Positions 19,077-28,080 of a stretch of 64,000 bases of DNA are shown one piece after another (position 1 is the stretch's first letter; each line of letters starts with the position of its first letter). The position numbers and the translations under genes were made by a program. Source of the stretch: Ramlibacter lithotrophicus (lineage in GTDB: Bacteria > Pseudomonadota > Gammaproteobacteria > Burkholderiales > Burkholderiaceae_C); contig NZ_VTOX01000005.1 in NCBI RefSeq assembly GCF_012184415.1, forward strand, positions 62,001 to 126,000, given 5' to 3'. The notes below the pieces were generated by a model. It was given only the letters and a program-made list of their open reading frames with translations. It was not told where the DNA came from and searched no databases.

Positions 19077-21052
19077 GCGCCGGCGCGGGCGCGCTCCTCT
19101 TCCCGCAGCCGCAGCACCCGCCGCTGCACCTTGCCGGTGGTGGTCATGGGCAGAGCCTCGATGAACTCGATTTCCTTCGGATACTCGTACGGCGCGAGCT
19201 TGCCCTTCACGTGGGCCTGCAGCTGCGCGATGAGATGAGAGTCGAAACCGGCCTGCGCCAGCCGCGCCGCGTAGTCGGGCGCGAGCACGACGAACGCCTT
19301 CACCACGGCTCCGCGCTCGCGGTCCGGCTTGGGCACGACGGCGGCGTTGATCACGGCCGGATGCTTGACCAGGCAGTTCTCGATCTCGCTCGGCCCGATG
19401 CGGTAGCCCGCGGCCTTGAACACGTCGTCGGCCCGGCCCTGGTACCAGAGGTAGCCGTCCTCGTCGCGCGTGGCGAGGTCGCCGGTGCGGCACCAGTCGC
19501 CCGTGTACTTGGCCCGGGTGGCGCCTTCGTTCTTCCAGTAGCCGAGGAAGAAGATGGGGTCCGGGTCGCCATGCACGTCGTAGCGGTTCACCGCGACGTC
19601 GCCCGCGACGCCAGGCGGGCACTCGTTGCCGTCGTCGTCGATCACGGCGACGCGATGGCCGGGATACGGACGCCCCATGCTCCCGGGGCGCGCCGGCCAG
19701 CCGACCTGCGGGTGGTGCGGCACGGGCGGCGCGCCGGGCGTGTCGCTCCATTCCATGCCGCAGTTGCCGACGACGTAATTGATCTCGGTCTGGCCGAACA
19801 TCTCGTTGACGGTGACACCCAGCTGGTCGCGGCAATAGCCGAACACCGCATCGCCCACCGCTTCGCCGGCGCTCATGATCGCCTGCAGCCGCAGCCGGAA
19901 CTGCTTTCGAGGCTCGGGGAACGCCTTCATCATCGCCTTGAGCGCGGTGGGGAACAGGAAGGTGTGCGTCACGCCGTGTTGCTGCATCAGCTCGAAGGCA
20001 AGCTCGGGGCTGAAGCGGCCGTTGCAGCCGACGATGGTGCGGCCGAAGTAGAGGGTGGGGAGCAGCGCGTCCATCAATCCACCCGTCCAAGCCCAGTCGG
20101 CTGGTGACCAGAACACTGACGTGTTCTGGTCAGCGCCGCTGGGCGCGCTCTCGGCTTCGCCGGAGCGGACCGCCCGCAATGTGCTCCCCCCCTCCCCCGC
20201 CCTCCCCCTCGAGGGGGAGGGAGTGAACTCCCCCGGCGAAGCCGGGGCTTCCCCGAATGTGCCCGCCCCCACCCCAACCCTCCCCCTCGAGGGGGAGGGC
20301 GTGAATGCCCTGGCCGTGGCAGCAGTCGCGAGATCTGCGATCTCGCTCCCTCCGGGGTGAAATCCGAACCAGTTCTGGCTGCACACGAAACCGGGCAGGT
20401 TGCCGATCAGGGCGCGATGGGGAATCAGTGCGCCTTTCGGTGGGCCGGTCGTGCCGCTGGTGTAGATCAGGACGGCGCCGTCGTCGGCCTTCGTGCGCAC
20501 CGGCGGGAAGCGTCCGCGATGCCGATCGAGCTCGGCCACCCAGTCGAGGTCGGCGCGCAGCGCGGCGGCGCCCACGCCGATCAGGGTCCGCAGCGCCGGG
20601 CAGGCCGCACGGATCGCGAGCATGTTGCCGATCGAGCTCTCGTCGCAGATCGCGACGGCCGCCTCGCTGTCTTGCAGCCGGTACTCCAGCGCGTCCGGGC
20701 CGAACAGCATCGACAGCGGCATCGCCACGGCGCCCATCTGGAAGACGGCGATGTAGGCGATCGCCGTCTCGAACCGCTGCGGCATCACGATCGCCACGCG
20801 GTCGCCGCGCCGCACGCCCAGCGCCGCCAGCGCGTGGCTCAGGCGGTCGGCCGAACGCTGCAGCGCGCCGTAGGTCAGCGTGTCCGATCCCGGTGGCGCA
20901 CCGTGGGCGCGGATGGCGACGCGTTCGCCGGCGTCGGTGCCCGCCGCCCAGCGCGCACTGCATGCCTGCGCGATGTTGAAATCGGCCGGCACCCGCCAAC
21001 CGAAGTCCGCGTGCATGCGGGCGTGGTTGTCCCTGCGTTGACTGACGACCAT
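19070..21052 (-). CDS. Acyl-CoA synthetase (AMP-forming) with in-frame palindromic insertion
   Basis: A 660-residue ANL-superfamily ligase. Visible motifs are the P-loop YTSGTTGPPKG (about residues 196-206), the FWSPADWAWTGGLMDALLP block, EMFGQTEINYVVGN, TGDWCRTGDLATRDEDGYLWYQGR, and the C-terminal lysine in TTTGKVQRR. It activates a carboxylic acid as acyl-AMP and then forms acyl-CoA; chain length is unknown. About 80 residues (roughly 232-312) between QNWFGF and VFWSPADW are low-complexity Pro/Ser/Arg/Gly/Ala and encode nested DNA palindromes; I judge them an insertion, since relatives are about 560-580 residues. AAGGAGG (21059-21065) sets the ATG at 21052. Whether the enzyme works is unknown. 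Confidence 0.88.
   Translation of the reverse strand: MVVSQRRDNHARMHADFGWRVPADFNIAQACSARWAAGTDAGERVAIRAHGAPPGSDTLTYGALQRSADRLSHALAALGVRRGDRVAIVMPQRFETAIAYIAVFQMGAVAMPLSMLFGPDALEYRLQDSEAAVAICDESSIGNMLAIRAACPALRTLIGVGAAALRADLDWVAELDRHRGRFPPVRTKADDGAVLIYTSGTTGPPKGALIPHRALIGNLPGFVCSQNWFGFHPGGSEIADLATAATARAFTPSPSRGRVGVGAGTFGEAPASPGEFTPSPSRGRAGEGGSTLRAVRSGEAESAPSGADQNTSVFWSPADWAWTGGLMDALLPTLYFGRTIVGCNGRFSPELAFELMQQHGVTHTFLFPTALKAMMKAFPEPRKQFRLRLQAIMSAGEAVGDAVFGYCRDQLGVTVNEMFGQTEINYVVGNCGMEWSDTPGAPPVPHHPQVGWPARPGSMGRPYPGHRVAVIDDDGNECPPGVAGDVAVNRYDVHGDPDPIFFLGYWKNEGATRAKYTGDWCRTGDLATRDEDGYLWYQGRADDVFKAAGYRIGPSEIENCLVKHPAVINAAVVPKPDRERGAVVKAFVVLAPDYAARLAQAGFDSHLIAQLQAHVKGKLAPYEYPKEIEFIEALPMTTTGKVQRRVLRLREEERARAGAQ
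20105..20346. repeat. Mosaic palindromic element inside the acyl-CoA synthetase gene
   Basis: Several perfect inverted repeats are packed together. A 12-bp stem TGACCAGAACAC / GTGTTCTGGTCA (20105-20132, loop TGAC) includes native codons for VFWS. Two identical 22-base palindromes with half-site CCCTCCCCCTC lie at 20200-20221 and 20278-20299, exactly 78 bases apart. CCCCGGC-GAA-GCCGGGG sits between them (20231-20247). GCGAGATC-TGC-GATCTCGC (20328-20346) closes the other end. No open frame of its own is evident. The total insertion keeps the host gene in frame, and the 78-base period gives a repeated FTPSPSRGR peptide. It resembles REP/BIME-like elements. Confidence 0.75.
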
Positions 21053-21077
21053 CGGCGGCCTCCTTATGATGGGCTGA

Positions 21078-21983
21078 ATGTACCAAGCGAAGAGAGCCGC
21101 GCGCAGCGAGTTTGTCCCGATCCGCCACATCGACTACCACGTCTGGATCTGGGGCGAGCCTGCACCGGGGCGCGTGCCGCTGGTGATGGTGCACGGCTGG
21201 ATGGACGTCGCCGCCTCGTACCAGTTCATGGTGGACGCGTTCGCGAACGACCACTACGTGATCGCGCCGGACTGGCGCGGCTATGGCCTCACGCGGTCCG
21301 CGCCGACCGACGCCTACTGGTTTCCGGACTACCTCGGCGACCTCGACCAGCTGATCGACCACTACTCGCCCGACGCTCCGGTGCACCTCGTCGGCCACAG
21401 CATGGGCGGCAACGTCGCGATGATGTACGCCGGCGTGCGGCCGCACCGCATCCGCCGCCTGGTAAACCTCGAAGGCTTCGGCATGCCGGCGACCCGCCCC
21501 ACGCAGGCACCCAGGCGGATCGCCCGCTGGCTCGACGAGCTCAAGGCGCACCGTCGCGGCGAAATGGACCTCAAGACCTACGAATCCGCCGCCGGGGTCG
21601 CCGAGCGCCTGATGAAGACCAATCGGCGGCTCGGCGCCGACAAGGCGCACTGGCTGGCGCAGCACTGGGCCCGCCAGGACGAGCAGGGACGCTGGCGCGT
21701 GCTGGGCGACCCCGCCCACAAGGTCATCAATCCCCAGCTCGCCCGCGTCGACGAGGTGCTGGAAATCTACCGTTCGATCACGGCGCCGACGCTGGCCGTC
21801 GAGACGCGGGAAGACAGCCTCACCCAGTGGTGGCGCGGCAAGTACACCTTGGCGGAGTACCACGAACGTCTGAAGGCGCTGTCCGACGTGCGGGTGGAGG
21901 TCGTGGATGACGCCGGCCACATGGTCCATCACGACCAACCTGAACTGCTGGCGCGCCTCATCGAGACCTTCCTCGACGCGTAA
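21078..21983 (+). CDS. Alpha/beta hydrolase
   Basis: A 301-residue cytoplasmic hydrolase. The nucleophile elbow GHSMGG puts the catalytic Ser at residue 108. VMVHGWMD provides the oxyanion-hole HG. The catalytic His is probably H281 in DDAGHMVHH. Substrate cannot be deduced; the family includes esterases, lactonases and epoxide hydrolases. It is divergent from the acyl-CoA synthetase, with only 25 bases between start codons, so the promoters overlap and the two genes may be co-regulated, for example in metabolism of an ester and its free acid. That link is inference. Confidence 0.87.
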   Translation: MYQAKRAARSEFVPIRHIDYHVWIWGEPAPGRVPLVMVHGWMDVAASYQFMVDAFANDHYVIAPDWRGYGLTRSAPTDAYWFPDYLGDLDQLIDHYSPDAPVHLVGHSMGGNVAMMYAGVRPHRIRRLVNLEGFGMPATRPTQAPRRIARWLDELKAHRRGEMDLKTYESAAGVAERLMKTNRRLGADKAHWLAQHWARQDEQGRWRVLGDPAHKVINPQLARVDEVLEIYRSITAPTLAVETREDSLTQWWRGKYTLAEYHERLKALSDVRVEVVDDAGHMVHHDQPELLARLIETFLDA

Positions 21984-22105
21984 ACGCAGTACTGGTGCGA
22001 CAAATTACCGTTGTGTTCGCGATCGCCAGCTCAAGAAGTAACAGCGCTTGAGGTAGGAGGCGTCCTACGGCAGACTGCTGTCACCAAGTGTGCTCGAGGT
22101 GACGG

Positions 22106-23023
22106 ATGCGGAGAATCTGTTGGGGACTGTGTCTGGCGTTCCTGCTGCCGGCGGCAGCGGTTGCCCAGGAGCTCGACCAGGGTTTCGCGACCCTGTGGGA
22201 AGTGCTGTGGCACCAGAGCGGCACCCCGACTCGCATTGTCCGCTGGGAGAACGACATCCGGGTGCGGATCGGCGGCGTCAATGCGGCGGCGCACCGCGAA
22301 CACCTGCTCAAGGCCCTGGGCGACGTCACCCGTGAAGCCGGCGTCAAGCTGGTCGACGTCAGCGGCCAGGTCGACGCCGAGCAGACCGCCAACCTCACGA
22401 TCGAGATCACGCCCGACAACCAGCTCGAAGACATCCAGCCCTGCGTCACCTATCTCGACTTCCGGACCGAGACCCGCATCGACAGCGCCACCGTGCAGAT
22501 GCGCGACAAGGACGCCTGGCGCTGCGCATACCACGAGTCCATGCACGTCATGGGCGTGCGCGGCCACCCGGCCGGGCAGACCGTGCTCAGCTATTTCCCC
22601 TGGAAGATCGACGGCCTGCTCCCGCTGGACCGGGTGATGCTGCGTGCCTGGTACTCCAACCGGATGGCCGCCGGCATGACGCCGTTCGAGGCGCTGCCCG
22701 TGCTGGCCGACGAGCTGGTGGCCACGGCGGCCGACAAGCAGGCGGCCATGCGCTCGCGCGACCAGTTCTTCGGCGGGATCATCCAGAAGATGCACGCCTA
22801 CGCCAACGGGCAGGGCGACGTGCCGGCGGTCATCAAGCGCTCGGGCAAGTCGACGCCGGATGGGATCCGCTTCGGCCGCAGCGAGATGAGCTACTTCCTG
22901 GGCATCGCCTACCTCGAGGGCGTGACCGTGCAGCGCGACGCGACCCAGGCCGTGAAATGGCTGGAGCGCGCGGCCAACCTCGGCAACCGCAACGCGCAGA
23001 CCAAGCTCGGCGGTTTCAGGTAG
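22106..23023 (+). CDS. DUF2927 metallopeptidase-like protein with Sel1-like repeat
   Basis: A 305-residue exported protein with a signal peptide (about residues 1-20, cleaved before QELDQ). A DUF2927-type domain occupies about residues 45-170 and contains H143-E-S-M-H147-x6-H154 ([12 protein letters not shown]), the layout of a zinc peptidase HExxHxxGxxH site. The C-terminal 45 residues ([33 protein letters not shown]) match a Sel1-type tetratricopeptide repeat, usually a protein-protein contact. Catalysis has not been shown for this family as far as I know. It is followed by prfB after 60 bases. The upstream 122 bases hold no recognised signal. Confidence 0.75.
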   Translation: MRRICWGLCLAFLLPAAAVAQELDQGFATLWEVLWHQSGTPTRIVRWENDIRVRIGGVNAAAHREHLLKALGDVTREAGVKLVDVSGQVDAEQTANLTIEITPDNQLEDIQPCVTYLDFRTETRIDSATVQMRDKDAWRCAYHESMHVMGVRGHPAGQTVLSYFPWKIDGLLPLDRVMLRAWYSNRMAAGMTPFEALPVLADELVATAADKQAAMRSRDQFFGGIIQKMHAYANGQGDVPAVIKRSGKSTPDGIRFGRSEMSYFLGIAYLEGVTVQRDATQAVKWLERAANLGNRNAQTKLGGFR

Positions 23024-23083
23024 GCACCGGCCGCAGCGCGGCCGGTCCATGAGAAAATGGCGGGTTCACCAGAAAGAATCGCC

Positions 23084-24188
23084 ATGGAAGCAGAACGCAT
23101 CAACCAGATCGGCACCCAGCTGGCCGACCTCGCCGCCCGTACCGCAGCCCTCCGGGGGTATCTTTGACTTCGATGCCAAATCGGAGCGCCTGAGGACCGT
23201 CAACGCGTCGCTCGAAGACCCGCAGGTCTGGAACGATCCCAGGAAGGCCCAGGAACTGGGCAAGGAAAAGAAGCAGCTCGACGGCGTGGTCCTCATGCTG
23301 TCCAACCTCACGCGCGAGCTCGGCGACAACCTCGAGTTGTTCGAGATGAGCAAGGAGGAAGGCGACGAGGCCGGCCTCGCCACGATCGAGCAGGAGGCTG
23401 CGAAGCTCGCGCAGGACGTCGAGGCGCTGGAATTCCGCCGGATGTTCAACAACCCGGCGGACCCGCTGAACTGCTTCCTGGACATCCAGGCCGGCGCCGG
23501 CGGGACCGAAGCCTGCGACTGGGCCAGCATGCTGCTGCGCCAGTACCTGAAGTACGCCGAGCGCAAGGGCTTCAAGTCGACGGTGGAGGACGAGACGCCG
23601 GGCGACACGGCCGGCATCAAGGGCGCCACCATCAAGATCGAGGGTGAGTACGCCTACGGGCTGCTGCGCACCGAAACCGGCGTGCACCGGCTGGTGCGCA
23701 AGTCGCCGTTCGACTCGTCCGGCGGCCGCCACACCAGCTTCGCCAGCGTCTTCGTCTATCCGGAGATCGACGACTCGATCGAGATCGAGATCAACCCGGC
23801 GGACGTTCGGGTGGACACCTACCGCGCCAGCGGCGCCGGCGGCCAGCACATCAACAAGACGGATTCGGCCGTGCGCCTCACGCACATGCCGACCGGCATT
23901 GTCGTGCAGTGCCAGGACAGCCGCAGCCAGCACAGCAACCGCGACGTCGCCTGGAAGCGGCTGCGCTCGCGCCTGTACGACCACGAGATGCGCAAGCGCA
24001 TGGAAGAACAGCAGAAGCTGGAAGACACCAAGACCGACGTCGGCTGGGGCCACCAGATCCGCAGCTACGTGCTGGACAACAGCCGCATCAAGGACCTGCG
24101 CACCGGCGTGGAGATCTCGGCGACCCAGAAGGTGCTGGACGGCGACCTGGACGCGTTCATCGAAGCATCCCTGAAGCAAGGCGTATGA
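23084..24188 (+). CDS. prfB: Peptide chain release factor 2, programmed +1 frameshift
   Basis: RF2 recognises UGA and UAA stops. Translation starts at ATG 23084 and reads 27 codons to CTT, then meets an in-frame TGA at 23165-23167. A +1 slip resumes at GAC 23166, giving a 367-residue protein; E. coli RF2 has 365. The stop-recognition tripeptide SPF is at 207-209 and the catalytic GGQ at 252-254. The frameshift lets RF2 autoregulate: low RF2 makes ribosomes pause at UGA and shift. The coding sequence is therefore join(23084..23164, 23166..24188). This is a normal gene, not a pseudogene. Confidence 0.97.
23154..23168 (+). promoter_or_regulatory. prfB +1 recoding site
   Basis: The site reads GGGGG TAT CTT TGA C. 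The G-run acts as an internal Shine-Dalgarno-like sequence just upstream of the slippery CTT-T, and TGA-C is the poor-context stop. This is the classic RF2 frameshift arrangement. Confidence 0.95.
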
Positions 24189-24322
24189 CGGCCGCCGTGC
24201 TCCGGCCGGCGGCGCCCGCCGCCTGCACGACCCATTCCGCCGGCGAACCGGCGGGCCCCACGTGGCGGCGCAAGTGCGCGACCACGACGAACTGAAAACC
24301 AAGAATTTCCTGGAGACCCTCC

Positions 24323-26980
24323 ATGCTGCGTGAAGGCCAGAACAACGTGATCTACCGCGCCGACTACCAGGCGCCGGGCTACTGGATCGACTCGGTGGAG
24401 CTCAGCTTCGACCTCGACCCCGCGAAGACGCGCGTGCTGAACCGCATGAAGCTGCGGCGCAACCTCGACGCCGCGCCCCAGCCGCTGCGGCTGGACGGCG
24501 AGGAGCTGAACCTCGCCCGCGTGCTTGTCAACGGACAAGGCACGTCGTTCAAGCTGGAAGACAACCAGCTGGTGCTCGAGAACCTGCCGGAAGGCGGCGA
24601 CAGCTTCGACCTGGAGATCCTCACCACCTGCCAGCCGGCGAAGAACACCAAGCTGATGGGCCTGTACGTCAGCAACGACTCGTTCTTCACGCAGTGCGAG
24701 GCCGAGGGCTTCCGCCGCATCACCTACTTCCTGGACCGGCCCGACGTGATGGCCAGCTTCACGGTGCTGCTGCGCGCGGACAAGGCGAAATACCCGGTGC
24801 TGCTGTCCAACGGCAACCTGGTCGACCAGGGCGACCTGGCGGACGGCCGCCACTTCGCGAAGTGGGTCGACCCGTTCCGCAAGCCGAGCTACCTGTTCGC
24901 GCTGGTCGCCGGCAACCTGGTCGCGCGGGAGCAGCGCATCCGCGCGCGGGGCGGCAAGGAACACCTGCTGCAGGTGTTCGTGCGCGCCGGCGACCTCGAC
25001 AAGACCGAGCACGCGATGAACTCGCTGATGGCCTCCATCGCCTGGGACGAGGCCCGCTTCGGCCTGCCGCTGGACCTCGAACGCTTCATGATCGTCGCCA
25101 CCAGCGACTTCAACATGGGCGCGATGGAGAACAAGGGCCTGAACATCTTCAACACGAAGTACGTGCTGGCCAGCCAGGCCACGGCGACCGACACCGATTT
25201 CGCGAACATCGAGTCGGTGGTCGGTCACGAGTACTTCCACAACTGGACCGGCAACCGCGTCACCTGCCGCGACTGGTTCCAGCTCTCGCTGAAGGAAGGC
25301 CTGACGGTCTTTCGCGACCAGGAGTTCAGCCAGGACCTGGCCGGCGAGGCATCGGCGCGCGCCGTCAAGCGCATCGAGGACGTTCGCGTGCTGCGCACCG
25401 CGCAGTTCCCCGAGGACGCCGGCCCGATGGCGCACCCGGTGCGTCCCGACCAGTACCTCGAGATCAACAATTTCTACACCGTCACCGTCTACGAGAAGGG
25501 CGCCGAGGTCGTGCGCATGATGCAGACCCTGGTGGGCCGCGAAGGGTTCGCGCGCGGCCTCAAGCTCTACTTCGAACGGCATGACGGCCATGCGGTGACC
25601 TGCGACGATTTCGCCCAGGCGATCGCCGACGCCAACCCGGATTCGACGCTGGCCCGCCTGCTCGATCAGTTCAAGCGCTGGTACAGCCAGGCCGGCACGC
25701 CGCGCGTGCGCGCCAGCGGCCTCTACGACGCCGATGCGCGGACCTACCGCCTGACGCTGGCGCAAAGCTGCGCCCCCACGCCGGGGCAGGACGTCAAGGA
25801 ACCGTTCGTCATCCCGGTGGGCCTGGGCCTCGTCGGCGCCGACGGGGCCGAACTGGCGAGCGGCATGCACGTGCTCACGCAGGAGAGCGAGACGCTCACC
25901 TTCGAGAACATCGGCAGCGAGCCGGTGCCCTCGATCCTGCGCGGCTTCAGCGCGCCGGTGATCCTCGAGTTCGACTACAGCGACGCCCAGCTGATCGCGC
26001 TGCTGGCGCACGACACCGACCCGTTCAACCGCTGGGAGGCGGGCCAGCGCCTGGCCGTGAACCGGGCCCTCGGTTTCATCCGCGACGCCGGCGTGGCAGC
26101 CCGCGACATTCGGCTCGACCCTCCATTCATGAACGCGATGCGCGCGGTCCTCCGCCATCCCACGCTGGACGCGGCGTTCAAGGAACTGGTGCTGACACTG
26201 CCGGCCGAAACCTACATCGCCGAGCAGCTCGACGTGGTCGATCCGCAGCGCATCCACGCGGTGCGCGAGGCGATGCGCGAACAGCTCGCGCGCGAACTCG
26301 CCCCCGACTGGGAACAGGCCTTCGAGCAGCACCGCGAGAGCGGCGCCTACCGGCCCGATCCGGTGTCCTCGGGCCGCCGCGCCCTGACCGGCATGGCGCT
26401 GTCCAACCTGTGCCTGGCGGCCCGGGCGAGCGGCGACCAGGTCTGGCCCGGCAAGGCGTACCAGCGGTTCAAGGATGCGGGCAACATGACCGATCGCTTC
26501 AACGCCCTGGCGGCGCTGGTCACGTCGGGCAGCGAACTCGCGGCGCCCGCCCTGCAGCGCTTCCACGCGATCTTCAAGGACGAAGCGCTGGTGCTCGACA
26601 AGTGGTTCGCCCTGCAGGCCGGGGCGCCGGACCGCGGCGGCAACGTGCTGCCGGCCGTGAAGCAGTTGATGAACCACCCGGACTTCAACATCCGCAATCC
26701 CAACCGCGCGCGCAGCGTGATCTTCAGCTATTGCAGCGCCAATCCCGGCGGCTTCCACCGCCCGGACGCGGCCGGCTACGTCTTCTGGTCCGAGCGCGTG
26801 CTGGAGCTCGACGCGATCAATCCGCAGGTGGCGGCCCGCCTCGCGCGGGCCCTCGACCGCTGGAAGAAACTGGTGGAGCCGCTGCGCAGCGCCGCCCGCG
26901 AGGCGATCGCCCGCGTCGCGGCCCGCCCCGACCTGAGCAACGACGTGCGCGAGGTGGTCACCCGCGCGCTGGCCGACTGA
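24323..26980 (+). CDS. pepN: Aminopeptidase N (M1 family)
   Basis: An 885-residue cytoplasmic zinc aminopeptidase that removes N-terminal residues from peptides. The M1 substrate motif GAMEN lies near residues 266-270. The zinc site is H302-E-Y-F-H306 with the third ligand E325 (HEYFHNWTG...LKEG). The catalytic Tyr is in the [19 protein letters not shown] region. The DUF3458-type Ig-like and helical C-terminal domains fill the second half, as in E. coli PepN (870 residues). TGGAG before the ATG supports the start. Its activity fits the peptide-uptake genes located further along the window, though no operon link exists. Confidence 0.96.
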   Translation: MLREGQNNVIYRADYQAPGYWIDSVELSFDLDPAKTRVLNRMKLRRNLDAAPQPLRLDGEELNLARVLVNGQGTSFKLEDNQLVLENLPEGGDSFDLEILTTCQPAKNTKLMGLYVSNDSFFTQCEAEGFRRITYFLDRPDVMASFTVLLRADKAKYPVLLSNGNLVDQGDLADGRHFAKWVDPFRKPSYLFALVAGNLVAREQRIRARGGKEHLLQVFVRAGDLDKTEHAMNSLMASIAWDEARFGLPLDLERFMIVATSDFNMGAMENKGLNIFNTKYVLASQATATDTDFANIESVVGHEYFHNWTGNRVTCRDWFQLSLKEGLTVFRDQEFSQDLAGEASARAVKRIEDVRVLRTAQFPEDAGPMAHPVRPDQYLEINNFYTVTVYEKGAEVVRMMQTLVGREGFARGLKLYFERHDGHAVTCDDFAQAIADANPDSTLARLLDQFKRWYSQAGTPRVRASGLYDADARTYRLTLAQSCAPTPGQDVKEPFVIPVGLGLVGADGAELASGMHVLTQESETLTFENIGSEPVPSILRGFSAPVILEFDYSDAQLIALLAHDTDPFNRWEAGQRLAVNRALGFIRDAGVAARDIRLDPPFMNAMRAVLRHPTLDAAFKELVLTLPAETYIAEQLDVVDPQRIHAVREAMREQLARELAPDWEQAFEQHRESGAYRPDPVSSGRRALTGMALSNLCLAARASGDQVWPGKAYQRFKDAGNMTDRFNALAALVTSGSELAAPALQRFHAIFKDEALVLDKWFALQAGAPDRGGNVLPAVKQLMNHPDFNIRNPNRARSVIFSYCSANPGGFHRPDAAGYVFWSERVLELDAINPQVAARLARALDRWKKLVEPLRSAAREAIARVAARPDLSNDVREVVTRALAD

Positions 26981-27042
26981 CGCGGCGCCCCACTGCGGCC
27001 CGGCTCCGGGCCACAATGGAGCATCGAACAGCAGGAGACCCC

Positions 27043-28050
27043 ATGGCATCGCGAACGATTTCCCTCACCCGCTACCTCGTCGAGCAGCAGCGCATCGACG
27101 GACTGATCCCGGGGCAGTTGCGGCTGCTGCTGGAAGTGGTGGCGCGCGCGTGCAAGCGCATCAGCCAGGCCGTCAACAAGGGCGCCGTGGGCGACATCCT
27201 GGGCGCGGCCGGCAGCGAGAACGTGCAAGGCGAGATGCAGAAGAAGCTCGACATCATCGCCAACGAGGTGCTGATCGAGGCCAACGAATGGGGCGGCCAC
27301 CTGGCGGCCATGGCGTCCGAGGAAATGGAAGGCATCTACGTGGTGCCCAACCGCTATCCCCAGGGCGAGTACCTGCTGCTGTTCGATCCCCTGGACGGCT
27401 CCAGCAACATCGACGTCAACGTCAGCATCGGCACCATCTTCAGCGTGCTGAAGAAGCCCGAAGGCCACCCCGGCGTGACCGAGGAGGACTTCCTGCAGCC
27501 TGGCAGCCGGCAGGTGGCGGCGGGCTACTGCGTGTACGGCCCGCAGACCACCCTGGTCCTCACCGTCGGCGACGGCGTCGCCGAGTTCACGCTGGACCGC
27601 GAGCAGGGATCGTTCATCCTGGTGCAGGAGAACATGCGCATTCCCGAGGACACGCGCGAATTCGCGATCAACATGAGCAACATGCGGCACTGGGCGCCGC
27701 CGGTGAAGCGCTACATCGACGAGTGCCTGGCCGGCAAGGACGGCCCGCGCGGCAAGGACTTCAACATGCGCTGGATCGCGTCGATGGTGGCGGACGTGCA
27801 CCGCATCATCACGCGCGGCGGCATCTTCATGTACCCGTGGGACAAGCGCGAGCCGGAAAAGCCGGGCAAGCTGCGGCTGATGTACGAGGCCAACCCGATG
27901 GGCTGGCTGATCGAACAGGCCGGCGGTGCGGCGACGAACGGGATGCAGCGCATCCTCGACATCCAGCCGACGAAATTGCACGAGCGGGTGTCGGTGATCC
28001 TCGGGAGCAAGAACGAGGTGGAGCGGGTCACGTCCTACCACCGTCAGTAA
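27043..28050 (+). CDS. fbp: Fructose-1,6-bisphosphatase class I
   Basis: A 335-residue cytoplasmic enzyme hydrolysing fructose 1,6-bisphosphate to fructose 6-phosphate in gluconeogenesis. The metal-binding motif [20 protein letters not shown] is clear, as are the substrate region KRYIDECL and the C-terminal [15 protein letters not shown]. Length and sequence match proteobacterial class I FBPase. GCAGGAG seven bases upstream sets the ATG at 27043. It lies 62 bases after pepN and may be co-transcribed or use its own promoter. It converges with the DUF885 gene, separated by 30 bases. Confidence 0.96.
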   Translation: MASRTISLTRYLVEQQRIDGLIPGQLRLLLEVVARACKRISQAVNKGAVGDILGAAGSENVQGEMQKKLDIIANEVLIEANEWGGHLAAMASEEMEGIYVVPNRYPQGEYLLLFDPLDGSSNIDVNVSIGTIFSVLKKPEGHPGVTEEDFLQPGSRQVAAGYCVYGPQTTLVLTVGDGVAEFTLDREQGSFILVQENMRIPEDTREFAINMSNMRHWAPPVKRYIDECLAGKDGPRGKDFNMRWIASMVADVHRIITRGGIFMYPWDKREPEKPGKLRLMYEANPMGWLIEQAGGAATNGMQRILDIQPTKLHERVSVILGSKNEVERVTSYHRQ

Positions 28051-28080
28051 GACGGAAGCGGGAACGAGATCCGTACCCAT

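Noticed and set aside
23165..23167. prfB as a frameshifted pseudogene
   Set aside because: The early TGA lies in the conserved RF2 recoding site; both reading frames and functional motifs are intact.
24237..24254. CCGCCGG-CGAA-CCGGCGG hairpin after prfB as terminator
   Set aside because: The stem is real, but it has no T-run and such GC palindromes are common by chance at this base composition.
24065..27049. Nearly 1000-codon open frame antisense to pepN
   Set aside because: Repetitive His/Val/Arg/Gln composition without domains; pepN on the other strand is certain.
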